Assembly (NCBI GenBank): GCA_002633005.1 | Contig: NMRA01000081.1 | Location: 377,995-441,994, forward strand | Length of the DNA stretch: 64,000 bases | Origin: Phoronis australis | Taxonomy: Eukaryota > Phoronida > Phoronidae | Direction: 5' to 3' | Shown: positions 1 to 10,961 of the stretch, piece after piece | Layout: every line of letters starts with the position of its first letter | Numbering within the stretch: position 1 is the first letter of the stretch | Notes under the pieces: model-generated | Databases searched by the model: none | What the model was told of the DNA's origin: nothing | What the model saw: the letters and a program-made list of their open reading frames with translations, nothing else | Made by a program: the position numbers and the translations under genes

Positions 1-19
1 TCGTCACCTTCTCACTTAC

Positions 20-287
20 CCTGTATCACTAACTGATATGACTGGTTTTGTTCAACACCATCTCCACTTGAGTAACTGATAGAATATCGCCCAAGATCGG
101 AATACGGCGACTTCAGTTGCTGCCCAATGGTGAGCTCTATTGTCTGGCCATTCTCTAATTTCTTCACGATTCGCAGTAGATCGCCAAGACGTATTCTTTC
201 AGCTTTACATACAAATTTTACAGTCTCTCCTGTTCTGACGCGGTTTCTTGGAAGTTGAGTAGTTAGACTAAGAGCGTGTGTGTTTGT
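20..287 (-). CDS. Ig-like domain exon of an unidentified gene running off the left edge
   Basis: An open frame of 89 codons plus one base on the minus strand is bounded by a clean acceptor (CAG before 287) and a strong donor (GTAAGTG beginning at 19). The translation looks like one beta-sandwich domain: a TGETVKFVCKA segment (strand B with its cysteine), then NGQTIELTIG, then SDLGRYSISY, which is where an Ig domain normally has D-x-G-x-Y-x-C. The second cysteine and the usual tryptophan are missing. The ending QSYQLVIQ fits a G strand. The exon enters in phase 0 and leaves in phase 1. Downstream exons would lie beyond base 1. The immunoglobulin call is inference from pattern alone; another beta-rich extracellular domain is possible. 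I see no signal peptide or transmembrane exon nearby. Confidence 0.5.
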
Positions 288-507
288 CTGGAAAATGCCT
301 AAAATACAATATGTGAATAATTGGTGAACAACGGGACAAATTTATATCATCAATCTTTCAACTCTTCCGCTAGATGGCATTCTAAAAGTATATTCCACCA
401 GCCATGGAGCAATTGGGGAACCTTATATAAAAGCTAATTAGTGTTCTTATACAAGAATTCTCTAGTACAAGAACTCGGAAAATACAGATGCTGATAAAAC
501 AGTGGCT

Positions 508-923
508 CAGTGGCATATTGCATGAAACAGTCCCAAATAGGGACTCAGATAAGTTCCTTAAATCTACTGCGTGCTTGTAGACTTGTGAAAACACTGATTG
601 CCTTTTCTCATGCGGTTTTAGTTTCATTACTAAGTCAGTTTTTGGCTTTGATACAAAGCGAGAATGAATTTTAAGTTGAATTCTCAATGTTATTAAAATA
701 CGTAACTAAGGATCTTTTCAAGGAACGCCTCTAACTTATGGACTCAGTCCCTATTTATTTTCACGGAACTAGAAAATGCAATCAGTCAAAGAGAAGCTCA
801 TAATAAAGGTAAAATTATAGTAAAAAATTACATTTGTGAAAATAAGATCGACACAAATAGGCGGAAGATTTAGGGAGCTTGGTTGTGTCCCTATTTGGGA
901 CTGTTTCATACAACCGGGCACTG
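508..923. mobile_element. MITE with ~60-bp terminal inverted repeats
   Basis: The left end reads CAGTGGCATATTGCATGAAA. The reverse complement of the right end reads CAGTGCCCGGTTGTATGAAA. After these, both arms share the run ACAGTCCCAAATAGGGAC and a later CCTTAAATCT/CCCTAAATCT block. No coding capacity is seen. A CAGTG start resembles hAT termini, but I see no 8-bp target duplication. A related single terminus lies at 46293-46353. Confidence 0.7.
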
Positions 924-1511
924 TATTTTGAGACTCAGTTTTTTTCTATTTTACTTGACAGGTATCTGTGATATTTCACTAGGATAGTTTGGGACGTAAT
1001 CATAAATGAAAATCTCGTTGATTGAAAGTAGAGGGAACAATACAAAACACAAAACGGATCTTTAGACTTTAAATGGCAGAGCATTGTTAGCGGTATTTAA
1101 CAAGTCCCCGGCCTTGACTTCAGTAACTGTTTGGCAGACGACCGCGAGAATTGGCGATTTGTAATAAAGTCGGATTACAGATTTGGTCAAAGGTAAAGAA
1201 GTCTATCCGGTCAAACAAGAATCCCAAAGAAGCTTTTTACGGCTGTAAAATCGATTTTGTCCCTCAATCAAGATATGATGGGATTCTTTCGTCTTAATTG
1301 TGATATGCTGCTGTCATGACAATGTGGTGTGCTGATTTGTAATTCACAGAGATCCAAGCAAGCAGACAAACAATACAAGAGCTACAAACAGCTAATCTCA
1401 AACTGAAATAGTGTGTACTTTCTTTAGTCACGGCATTAAAGATGTATTTACATTCTTCTAACTATGCTAACGTATAGCAGGAACTAAACGGCAATGCTAT
1501 TTTGACACAAT
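924..1511. other. Non-coding stretch, nothing recognised
   Basis: No convincing exon, RNA gene or terminal repeat was found here. It may be an intron if the exons at 20-287 and 1512-1721 belong to one gene, but their phases do not join directly. Confidence 0.4.
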
Positions 1512-1721
1512 CTACGATAAACAAATTGCCGTTGGATTCATTGACAACTTGTAAATGTAAAAGCAAAAATTCTGCAAATAGGTGGCGTTTGCACTAATGA
1601 CGTATTTCGCGGGCTCACATAGCCCGCACCATGCGGAGTTATTGCCCAGCACCACGTCACGATACTTAATGGGACACGGCTCACTGATCTGCGGCGGGTC
1701 ATTTTCGCCACAAAACTCGTC
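1512..1721 (-). CDS. Candidate cysteine-rich exon, unidentified
   Basis: On the minus strand a textbook acceptor (TACTAAAT branch-like site, T-run, AAG) precedes 1721. A 69-codon open frame follows to a TAG at 1512-1514. The peptide is rich in cysteine and has two N-glycosylation sequons (NNS and NAT), with spaced cysteines in DEFCGENDPP, SEPCP and AWCGLC. This suits an extracellular module. A strong internal donor (GTGAGC after GCGGGCTAT) could instead end the exon early in phase 1. It lies on the same strand as, and upstream of, the Ig-like exon. I do not recognise the family; chance is a real alternative. Confidence 0.28.
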   Translation of the reverse strand, partial: DEFCGENDPPQISEPCPIKYRDVVLGNNSAWCGLCEPAKYVISANATYLQNFCFYIYKLSMNPTAICLS

Positions 1722-4700
1722 CTTAAAAACATTTAGTAGTTTTCAACCTACTTCTTATTCACATCGTCGCTATATGTTGTTTTCTTAGCCAAGCAATTGC
1801 AGAGATACGGAATTAGCCAGCAAGTTCCACTTCAAGTCATTAACTCATTAGATGGCGCTACATGCAGCCCGAGGTGTACGCTGACGCGAAACTAAATGCA
1901 AAGAAACAGACCGAAATAAATGGACCCGAACTTGGTTGTGCTCTTGTAGAAATTCGTCAAGGAAATCCACGATTGAGTAGAAAGAAGGTACAAACGAGGG
2001 TCAGCGAAGTGCATTCCGCTCTACTAACGGAATGTCAGCAATGGATGATGAGGCTACGCACCTGTCGGTTGGGAGTCTTTGATCTGCCTGTTTCCACTGA
2101 CTCGTATTGGGTAAGCTGCATGCCCAAAATGACCCAATGCCAGTAGCGTAGTCCCTACTATTTTTGACTATTTTTTATGAATACTATCACATTGCATTTA
2201 GCCACAACGTCAAGTAGTGGTGACAATATTTTGACACGTGAGCGACACCGGGTTGGCTGTAGGTTACTGTAACCCCTAACAGTCACCATAGCCTCTTCAC
2301 GTTAAGATGCCAAGACACTGGCAGCTATATAAATACATCCAAAAACCGGTAGGAGGCGAGCGGAGGCATAAACCTTCGGATGCGTCCGGAATCTGACAGA
2401 CCCAGAATGTAATAATAAATGAAAAATATCAATCTGCATAATTACATTTACCTAAATGACAGCTGATCATGGAATACTACTAAAATTTATCAACTCCTGA
2501 ATTTGTTAATTAAAACGTATTGTTTGCCGACAATGAGCCGCCTCTTGGTCGCAAGTGGGGAAATTGACGAATGCGTTACAATCTTTTGAGTAATTCCCAT
2601 GCTTTATTTGTGTTATATATCTTTGGTTAAAGTGACACTGGGATCTTTTCCTAATACTTTCATACCATGCACCAGTGGTCGGTAATTTGGGACGATGGTG
2701 TACCAGAACGTACACCAGAGGTTTACGAGGATTTTGAGACTAAAATTTGGTTTGTTATTTGCATTATGTACATAAACATAGCATGCACTAACGCCGCAAT
2801 AAATTTTCTCCCCTCTCATGCTCCTGTGAGTTAAAACACATTTCACATTCACAATTTATGCCCTACCGACTGGTTTCGAATCCTACGCAGCTGTTCGAAA
2901 CATCTCCACAACAAAAGTAGTACAAGAAATGCAAAGCATGTGCTCAAAACCTTCATTTTTCTCATTAGATGACAGGGAAGACCTAGTTTAGATCATGCAG
3001 TCACATATTGCTATCCCACCTGTGTCAAAACATAATTTTTTATTTAGGTCGCTAAACGGTTATAAAAATTGTCATTTTGTTCTTTGCTCCGATCAGATCT
3101 GATTACTATTTTTGAGAAGAGCACATTATATTGTATGCCACCGCGGAATAGTTTCAGCCCTCAAGACTGGTCGACAGGGGAATTACAGGCATTTTATTGT
3201 AAACCATTACAATTTAAACATTAGACAAACGAGTTATGGTTGTACTCAGAATGTACTAGGAGAGTAGATCTCCGTCATCGAAAATCATGACAGGAAAAGC
3301 ACAATTTTGTATCTCCCTTTAACAGTCATCAACAAATGATATTCAAGCGGTACAAAGAAAATCAGTGTATCACGAGATTTCCGAATATAAATCCGGGACA
3401 TTTATTTTATTAATTTATTCTACTCGTTTTAATTTCAGTGCCGAGTAGATTGCAGATTATTGACAGGTCTCCCGGCTGCGGTGTCGCCTCTCGGCGTATC
3501 TAGCATATTGGCAGCTGCTTTATATCTTATTAGCCAAAAAATGCCCCCGTTTTCTAAATATCCCCTTGATATCCTCATAAAGTCAACAGAAAATTGACGA
3601 CTTTCCAGGTCATTTAAAGTTGCTGCTTTCCTGTGCAGTTCACCCACTTTATCCGACTGTTTATTGTTTTTGTAAACTTATCAACTCGCGTAAATATTCC
3701 AGCTGACAATGGGTGGGAAAGTTGGAAATTCAGTTTCTTGTATTGGCAATTCGGCATATGCTGACGATCTCAGTCATTTACTGAGTTCAGCGAAACGTAG
3801 GCTTGATTCTCGAATTGGACTCTCCTCTCATCTCATTTCGTTTTGCTTATAATGAACCCTCCTCAAACGAGTTTCCTCATACGAAAAGATAATAGCATTT
3901 TAGAGCCAGTAAGTAAATTTGAAGTCCATGTGTATTTTTGTTGCATAAATACTATTTAAATTTGCTTATGTGTGTGATCATTCTTTTCCTCAAATTATTA
4001 AAAATACACAACTGTGATACCAGCGGTTTCTGTTTTTCGGTGGCTGTAAAATTTCACCGTCAGATTTTTTCTTCAGTCCTCAGTATATAGTCGATAACGT
4101 TTTCGATAGAGTTAGGATCGGAGAAAAAATCCCGGCCTGACCTTTTATAGTCACCGTGTTAACGTTGTGCTGTCTTTTCATCGCTTTATGGACACGTACT
4201 TAAACTCCCAGTATATTCTCGGCACTCAGGAGAGCAAGAATCCTATCAAGAGATATTATGATACGTAAAGCGATGGCGCTCTTTCGAGACTTAGGCCATA
4301 GACCATTCACGTCTAGGAAATCACTTCCGTGGCTACTTTTTGGGGGCAATATAATTTTGGTGGTTTTAGTGTCTTTAAGAATTTGAAAAGTTATCAAGAT
4401 TTGGCGTGTACGTTTTCGAGAAATGTGACCTAAAAAATTTGACATTTTGCAAAATTCGGCACAGAAACCCATTATTTAAAAACCAACAACCCTGAGCAAA
4501 AACTAAATGATAATTTGATTTGGTTTTGTTCATTGGAAGTTACTAGACAAAAATACGATAAACATTACGAAGTAAGTTCAAAAATTTAAAAAAAGAAAAA
4601 ATCATTATGTTGGCCAACAAACACACTATTGAATTCTGAGCTCATATCAAAAGAACAGTATTTTTAACCATTTGGAACTTGATAAAGATTTGATATCTAA

Positions 4701-5010
4701 ATCGAAATATGGATAACCTAATATTTCCAATGTTTCTTCGTTGAAGTCATCAACATTACTTTCATTATAATATTGTCACAATATTTCAAATCGTCATTCA
4801 ATGTCAACCGGCGTGGGGAGGTTACACTGAATGCAGTTTTTTGACAGTCACACTGAACACACGAGCAGGACAAAATCTTGTCAATATTTTCCATAATGTT
4901 ACAGTTTTTAAAATCTTTAACAGCACAGCACACACATATCAAGTGACCTCGTCAACATCATCGTGATCGTAAGCAAAAAAGTTTTGAGACGCCATGTTAC
5001 TTGCGACAGG
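1722..5010. other. Non-coding stretch, nothing recognised
   Basis: Several short open frames occur on both strands, but none has convincing splice sites or a recognisable domain. No long inverted repeats, tRNA or tandem arrays were seen. Confidence 0.4.
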
Positions 5011-5700
5011 TCACACCGCTCGGATCATGGTATGCCTGGCCAAATAATAGCAGATTTTGCACCCAGCCACTTTTTTACATTTATTTTTGCAGTAACCATT
5101 TATCATGACTTGTTCTGGGGCTAATGGCAGAGTCATCCAGAGAAATTTCAGATTACTGTGTTCCAACATCCACCCCAATCCTGCTGCGAGGCTCGTATAT
5201 GAATTGCATATTGGTATGTAACAGCAAATAATTATGATTAGGAGATATAAAGGTAATTCCATCACTGATTTCAACCTGAATACGTGGTAGCATGCTCCTT
5301 AACTGTCGGTGATGAGCCACAGTAGGGCTTGCATACAAAGGGTTCAGTGTCCTCCACGAGTTGATTAAATGCTGAACCCAACTCTGGCAGAACTGTATAA
5401 CAGCAACTGCAGGGTCCTGATCTTGCCTTTTATTACCTTTGAAAGATACTAACAGACTCTGAGTCACCGTTCCTGTGAATATGTGTAAACCAAGCAATGC
5501 TTAACCCTCGGCCTCGTGTAAAATTGATGGAACTTCAATCAACTACTCCAGAGTTCTGAGCTATTCCTGTTAACATCTTGAGTACAGCATAAATGCTTGC
5601 TGCATGGGCCAAACCTAAAACACCTGTGTCCGACGTTTGATGATAACTAAAGAATGACTACCTGCAGCATGATGAGCGTGCAATGCGTGTCCGCCTGTTT
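5011..5700 (-). pseudogene. Decayed transposon-associated ORF relic
   Basis: Frameshifted minus-strand fragments follow the order of a protein family common in mobile elements of marine invertebrates. First comes an ADTH...VVI stretch near 5650, then LGLHIFTGTVTQS near 5490 (the family usually has G-x-HAFTGCD), then LPLAPEQVM followed by a cysteine-rich NKCKK...CKIC segment near 5100. The GCD core is changed and the frame shifts several times, so it is not functional. The family match is from memory of recurring motifs, not a search. No terminal repeats were found around it. Confidence 0.5.
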
Positions 5701-7259
5701 ATGATCAAATGTGAGTTTCGGAACACTCTAAACATCGACCTCTCCACTATCGCTTACTGGGGGATGACATGACACAGGCTTCTATAGGTGACATATATGT
5801 ATACCTTTGTACTCAATTGTTTTAGCATCAGCACTTCCCCATTGTTTATGCAAGCAGTCAACAAGGACCTAATTGTTTGTGACATAAGACCAAAACTTCT
5901 AGAACTGCACTGGAATTTTCTGATGAGGCTGGGTAAATTAATTTTGTCAAAATTCTCAGCAAAAGTAGACCTTCAGAAAAATGAGCACGCAAACCTTTTA
6001 CACTCAAAAGTCAGATTGAAGGATCTTGACGTATTTTATGAAAAAGATCTATCCTGGTATACTCAGATATGTTGTTCTATTATTCAAGCTTGGCCTAATT
6101 AGTCACAATTCTTTAGATGATTGTAGTTTGACCTGGTGACATTAAATTATAATAATGGTAATAGTAATGATAATGATAATAAGAGGGGGCATGGTTTGGT
6201 TTCACCACACAAAACGGTAGAATTACATGATTGGGTGGCCAGTGAAGGCATAGGCCGCTAATAGCTGACCACCAACCATCTTGGTAAAGTTTTGTAAAAT
6301 TCAGCTAAACACTAAGTCAACAGAGGTATACCCTTTTCGAGGGTTGGTGTCTATTTTCGTGTTTAGTTGGCCATTCACCCCATTATCAGCCTAATCTAAA
6401 GTTCGCAAAACACTCGATGTTATCTGTAACAACAGAATTCTCCGAACTTGGATTCCATCCTCATGCAGAACAGAAGCGAGACCTGTCAAATATACATTCC
6501 GTGTGTTGATATCGGTCGCAAAAACAACAGGAAAAGTTGATCGCAAATGTCAACTTGCTCTCGTCAACACTGTAAACACTTCCAAATGTCCAATCACCAC
6601 TAAGTTTCACCAAGTGACTAATGGTTAAAAAATCTTAGTCAAAAAGTTGTATCGCCAAAAACAGTGAGAAAATTACTGTGACATTTTTCAAGAAAAAAAT
6701 TTGCAATGAACAGCCGTTCATTTGAATGCGGCAGTTGTGTATTATAAATAAATTACGGATCATGGGTCAGGTTATTACTGATCGTTACATCTCAAAAATA
6801 TCGTATCTCAGCGGCTGCAACGAATTTACACCTGATTAAGTTCTTTGTCTCATTGTCATCGTGAACTTCAATCGTACTCTTTTATTGACATGTGCAAGCC
6901 AACAAAACCACGTGCCGGAGATTGAAGCTCGTCGCACACCATGAGTACCGCAAACCTTCGTTGGCTGTGAAAGAGATGATGAAACAAATATATTTACGTA
7001 GACAAGATTGACTACTCCAACAAAATATAGTAAAATAGATACCGAGCCCTTGATCGTTCAAATAGCCGAGACAAAACAATTCCCTGTAAAGCTTTGACAG
7101 AGTTTGAAAACTGTCTCAATTTCTGCTAAGACGGCAGGCATAACTGAGGCAAAACTGAGGCTTTAAAGATAACAAGTTAACCGCAAACCACAGGATTCAC
7201 GTTTGACACAAGCAAAATATGTTTCACCTGAATAGACTTATGTTTTTTTTTTCTCTCAG
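5701..7259. other. Non-coding stretch with one unrecognised open frame
   Basis: A 104-codon plus-strand open frame (5788-6102) has no splice or promoter support and no known motif; it may be element debris next to the relic at 5011-5700. A short A/T-rich trinucleotide-like run occurs near 6150-6182. Nothing else was seen. Confidence 0.35.
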
Positions 7260-7377
7260 GAAAGGTATTGCTGGTGCCACAGCGGGTATTATAACTGGTC
7301 TTGGCGAAATCACTAGAACTAAAACAGAGTTGAGTATCGGTTTAACTATTGTATCACGCTGGATGAAAACTGTCCGC
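7260..7377 (+). CDS. Candidate hydrophobic exon, unidentified
   Basis: A long T-run plus CTCTCAG acceptor ends at 7259, and a strong donor (GTAAGC) starts at 7378. Between them one frame is open, with one leading base and then 39 codons ending in phase 0. The peptide is glycine- and alanine-rich and hydrophobic at first (KGIAGATAGIITGLGEI) and then mixed, suggesting a membrane helix or an apolipoprotein-L-like segment. That resemblance is only compositional. No partner exon was identified, and the exon ends 56 bases before a transposon insertion. Confidence 0.27.
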
Positions 7378-7437
7378 GTAAGCAATGACATAGCATTCTA
7401 GGCGTTTTTTTCGGTCGTGTCCATAGGGACGACTTAA

Positions 7438-8857
7438 GGTAATCTCAAACCTTATTCACAAAAAATAGCCATTTTTACGATGTTTCACATGTGTCTAGAA
7501 AAATACCTTATCTTCATTCTCGGGGAACTTCAAATACAAAATATATACTGCGTAGCCAGAAAAAAAAAACAAAACCCCCTTGGAACCGCACAACCGTGTG
7601 GATATTTGTTTACTACTTATCCGAGGTCAAAGGTTAAAGGGCTTTCAATCAAATCGAATCTCCCGTCAGGTACAGAACAGCTTCGTATACCCTCAGTCCT
7701 TTCATTCACAAAATCGCCATAACATTGAGTCAACGAGATGTACTTATGGTAGAATGGTGCCAGGGAAAACAAAGACAAAAGGTAGTTTTGATTCTAAGGG
7801 ATTTGTGCGTCTACATGCATACGACCGTTAGCGTTGAGAACGAATGCTACGGTCGCCTCAGGCCTCTGTGGTCATGAAACTAGCAAGTTGTGAAAAGAGA
7901 TAAATCCTCACCCTAATTCCTTCATTCAATTAACAAATTGACATTTCAATGTTTCATGCTAACGACATGCTTTAACCACCTATTTGATTTTTGTTATCCA
8001 TTTCTTACTTGGTTTCGTATCAGTCTCCACTTGACGTGTACAGGCTATGCGTATAGCAATGAACTGTGACCTATTTATATAAAAGTAGGTCAAAAGGTCG
8101 CAAACAAAAATGAGTAAGAGTTAGCTGGGAACAGTACGTTTTAATGATAATTAAGTTAGTTACGCATCGCAAAATCAGTTGACATTGCGAGTGAATCTTG
8201 AAATAGCGAACATATTTAAGGCTTGCATAGGTTATGTGTACCGAAAACAAGTTTTCACCGAATAATTAACCGAAGACTGAGATTTTCACTTGTCCCAGTT
8301 TAATCGGATTTTTCTCGGCTTCGGCAAATCGATTTTATTTGAACTTAGGAACACGGGTTCTCAAAAACGGCTCGGTGGATTTCGCTGAACTTTTCCAAAT
8401 TCCAATATTTAGTCATCAGTCTCAAAAGCGCTGTTAGGGTTTTCGTTATAAAGGCCTGTTTGTGCGTAATGTAACAAAGGCGAATACGACTTCCGTTTTT
8501 TACAAAGACGCCTTACGTTTTGCGAGTTGATTTGTCATAGACACCAAACGAAAAAACTAATCGAAAATTCCTAACAGCACTTTCGAGGTAACTGGTGAAG
8601 TTGTCATTTAAAAAAAGTTTCATTAAAATCGATTGACGGGTTATTTTGCTATGAATGTACCTTTCTTAAAAATAAAATTTTGTCTTAAAAAAGGTTTTTA
8701 CGTAAAATTAATAATGGTACATTGATACAAAAAGTATTTTCATATTTCCTGACCTTTTTTCTTTCAGAAAATATATACTTTTACTAGCTGACAAAGCTTA
8801 TTTTTTTTTTGATATACGAGTTAGAATAGAGGCCACTAAATAAGGTTGGAGATAACC
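7438..8857. mobile_element. 1.4-kb TTAA-flanked DNA element, copy A
   Basis: The inverted ends are GGTAATCTCAAACCTTATT (left) and GGTTATCTCCAACCTTATT (reverse complement of right). TTAA precedes the left end (7434-7437) and a mutated TTCA follows the right end. The whole interior aligns by eye, in opposite orientation, with 38388-39741. Matching blocks include the segments around CCTCAGTCCTTTCATTCAC, GGGAAAAC, ACGACCGTT and AATGAACTGT. No intact transposase is visible. TTAA target duplication is typical of piggyBac and Kolobok elements; the superfamily is not settled. Confidence 0.8.
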
Positions 8858-8929
8858 TTCATCCTCCTATGCAACATTGTTAGATGATGTGGCTGCAAAC
8901 AAAAATGCTACAACAAGGGCAAATAAATA

Positions 8930-9204
8930 ATGCGCGCACCCTGCCTAAAATATAGGGGGCTTGAATTTTTCAGTATATGGACCTTTTGGCTGAAAAAAGA
9001 CGGTTACCAAAAAAAGAAAAACAAACAAACAAAAACGGGGTACTAACGTTCAGACCTATGAATTGTGCGTTCGCGCCGAACTCCTGTGGACTTTTGTCTC
9101 GTTTTCTCGGACTTTTTGTTTCTTTGAGGCAAACCTTTTTGCCCACTTCCCAAATGGGGGGCTCGTTCGATGCCCCCGTGCCCCCCCCCTCAGAGTGCGC
9201 GCAT
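8930..9204. mobile_element. 275-bp MITE with ATGCGCGCAC termini, copy 1
   Basis: The element starts ATGCGCGCACCCTG, and its other end reverse-complements to ATGCGCGCACTCTG. The interior matches 12831-13096: CCTAAAATATAGGGGG near the left, a block around GGACTTTTTGTTTC, and a G-rich/C-rich pair (GGGGGGCTCGTTCGA then a C-run) near the right. No coding potential. Confidence 0.72.
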
Positions 9205-9297
9205 GTAAGTGGTAATTATAAAACAATGAAAGAATATGTCTACTCCATGATATGCAAAACAGCGACGCAATGACTACAGTGTCGTATTATCCATTAA

Positions 9298-9605
9298 AGC
9301 GGCATTAAACCACCGGTGCTAACTGTCAAAAGCTAGTTTTGATTCAGGTACTTAGAGTTATAAAGGTCTCAAATCGTTCCTAGTACTCAGATGAGGAATG
9401 GTTTCAGGAATATAGGAGAACTGGCAATTCGTTACTTCTTCAGACGAAGCTCATAAAATTTCATGAGCCTAGTTTGGTATAATGACAAACTGTCAGTCCT
9501 TCTCGACCCCAGCCATAATTTCTAAAAACAAGACCAATTTGGTAACGGTAGGTGGCCTACGTCAAAATTTGATTTTTTGACAGTTACCACGGGTTTAATG
9601 TATCT
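9298..9605. mobile_element. 308-bp TTAA-flanked MITE
   Basis: TTAA copies sit at 9294-9297 and 9606-9609. The inverted ends are imperfect, about 38 bp long, and share the blocks CATTAAACC and TAACTGTCAAAA at matching distances from each end. With the flank the termini read TTAAAGCGG and TTAAAGATA, close to the TTAAAGG-type ends of T2/Kolobok elements. No ORF. Confidence 0.72.
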
Positions 9606-10502
9606 TTAAGTGAACTCGGATATAGCTTCAAACCAGGGGCCTCGCATCGCAGCCATAAGGGTGCCGTCTTATGAAAAAATCGATACACATTAGGCGAAAA
9701 TGGTGGCAACATAGGTGAGGGGTGGGACCCGCAGACTTCTCAAAAACCATATAGGGCCCGAGAGTTCATTCCGACGTGAATGGTCCTGTCATGAGAATTA
9801 ATTTGAACAAGTCTAGAATAGTATACCATAAGCGTGAGAGAGACACAAAACGGAATTTGAAGTTTCAAGCATTGTCTTAATAGAGTGGTGACCACTGAGG
9901 TTTGACTAGTGTGTCATAAATAAAACGATCAACTCATACATAGTTGTGCTGCCCGAAAATTGTCAATAAAGGAATTAGAAAGTAAAATTCAAGTGGCATC
10001 GTGCGGCCAGCGTAAAACACAGATAGCTAAACAACGCAAACCTCCCAATTAGTTTCTTTATTGTTGCCCGTCCAAACCTATTACTTGTCAACCGCAACAT
10101 CTTGGAAAAACGGAGAGTCGGTTATCGTGTTACGTGAAAGGCAACAGGGGACTCTTGATGATATAAAACGCAGGTTTGAATATGTATCCGATGAAACGTT
10201 TATGAGAAAAAATAATGACTTGAACTTCTGTAGGTAAATACATAGTCTTATGACAGAAAGTAATTTAATTTTTTGCTGTTAAGAATATTGGTATTCTCGC
10301 TCGACAAACAACGTAAATATAAGATATACTTACAAATGTACGCAAGAAATGCCAACGCCGTTAATCTTCGGAAATCCATAATCCCAGTCTTGCTCAATGC
10401 TGTATGAGTATGGTATCACGGCACCACATCATTCCAAAGAGGTCAAGTGTGCCGACTCAACCATTACGAATAGGGGTGACAGAGATGGAAATGTTCCAAG
10501 AT
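9606..10502. other. Non-coding stretch, nothing recognised
   Basis: No exon, RNA gene or repeat boundary could be supported here. Confidence 0.35.
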
Positions 10503-10575
10503 AGTAAGTAAGTAAGTAGGTGGGTAGGTCGGTAGGTAGGTAGGTAAGTAAGTAAGTAAATAAGTAAGTAGGTAA
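10503..10575. repeat. Tetranucleotide microsatellite (TAAG/TAGG)n
   Basis: About 18 units of GTAA/GTAG-type tetranucleotides. It lies at the 3' side of the minus-strand LINE fragment, where many non-LTR retrotransposons end in a short tandem repeat instead of poly(A). Confidence 0.85.
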
Positions 10576-10961
10576 AATATTTATTTTACATCGGTATAGG
10601 AAAATTCAAAACAAGAAAAACATTAGCACAAGTGCTAGTCACCGATGAAATATGATGAGTACATACAAAGATGCAGCAGATGAGATATGTACTACGAAGC
10701 AGGCAGGCAATGACAGTGAGTGCAGCTCTGGCAGGTACATTCTTGTTTCAAAAAACTTGACAGTCTACTGATGAAAGTTCAACAACTCCCTGTTGTTTAA
10801 TCGAGTTTGTCCCATAAATTGTCGTATTGGGCCTTATAACCGTCAATAGGTTTCCCCCTGACATTGTAGGCCATCTTCCGAATAATGAAACATTGCAATG
10901 GGCAAGGACTAATACCGTTTACACGGAAAAGATTTGCTTGCAGGGTAAGCGGAAAGTTGTG
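10576..10961 (-). mobile_element. 5'-truncated LINE (non-LTR retrotransposon) 3' end
   Basis: On the minus strand an open frame from 10961 runs 54 codons to a TAA at 10797-10799. It ends with DGYKAQYDNLWDKLD, the kind of FK-x-LD-x-W-x-KL ending seen at the C-terminus of CR1/L2/Jockey-type reverse-transcriptase ORFs. About 220 bases of 3' tail follow, with AATAAA-like A/T sequence, and then the tetranucleotide repeat. The stop-then-tail-then-microsatellite layout supports a truncated LINE copy, but no catalytic reverse-transcriptase motif remains. A terminal exon of an unknown gene is the alternative, because an AG acceptor lies just upstream of 10961. Confidence 0.45.
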
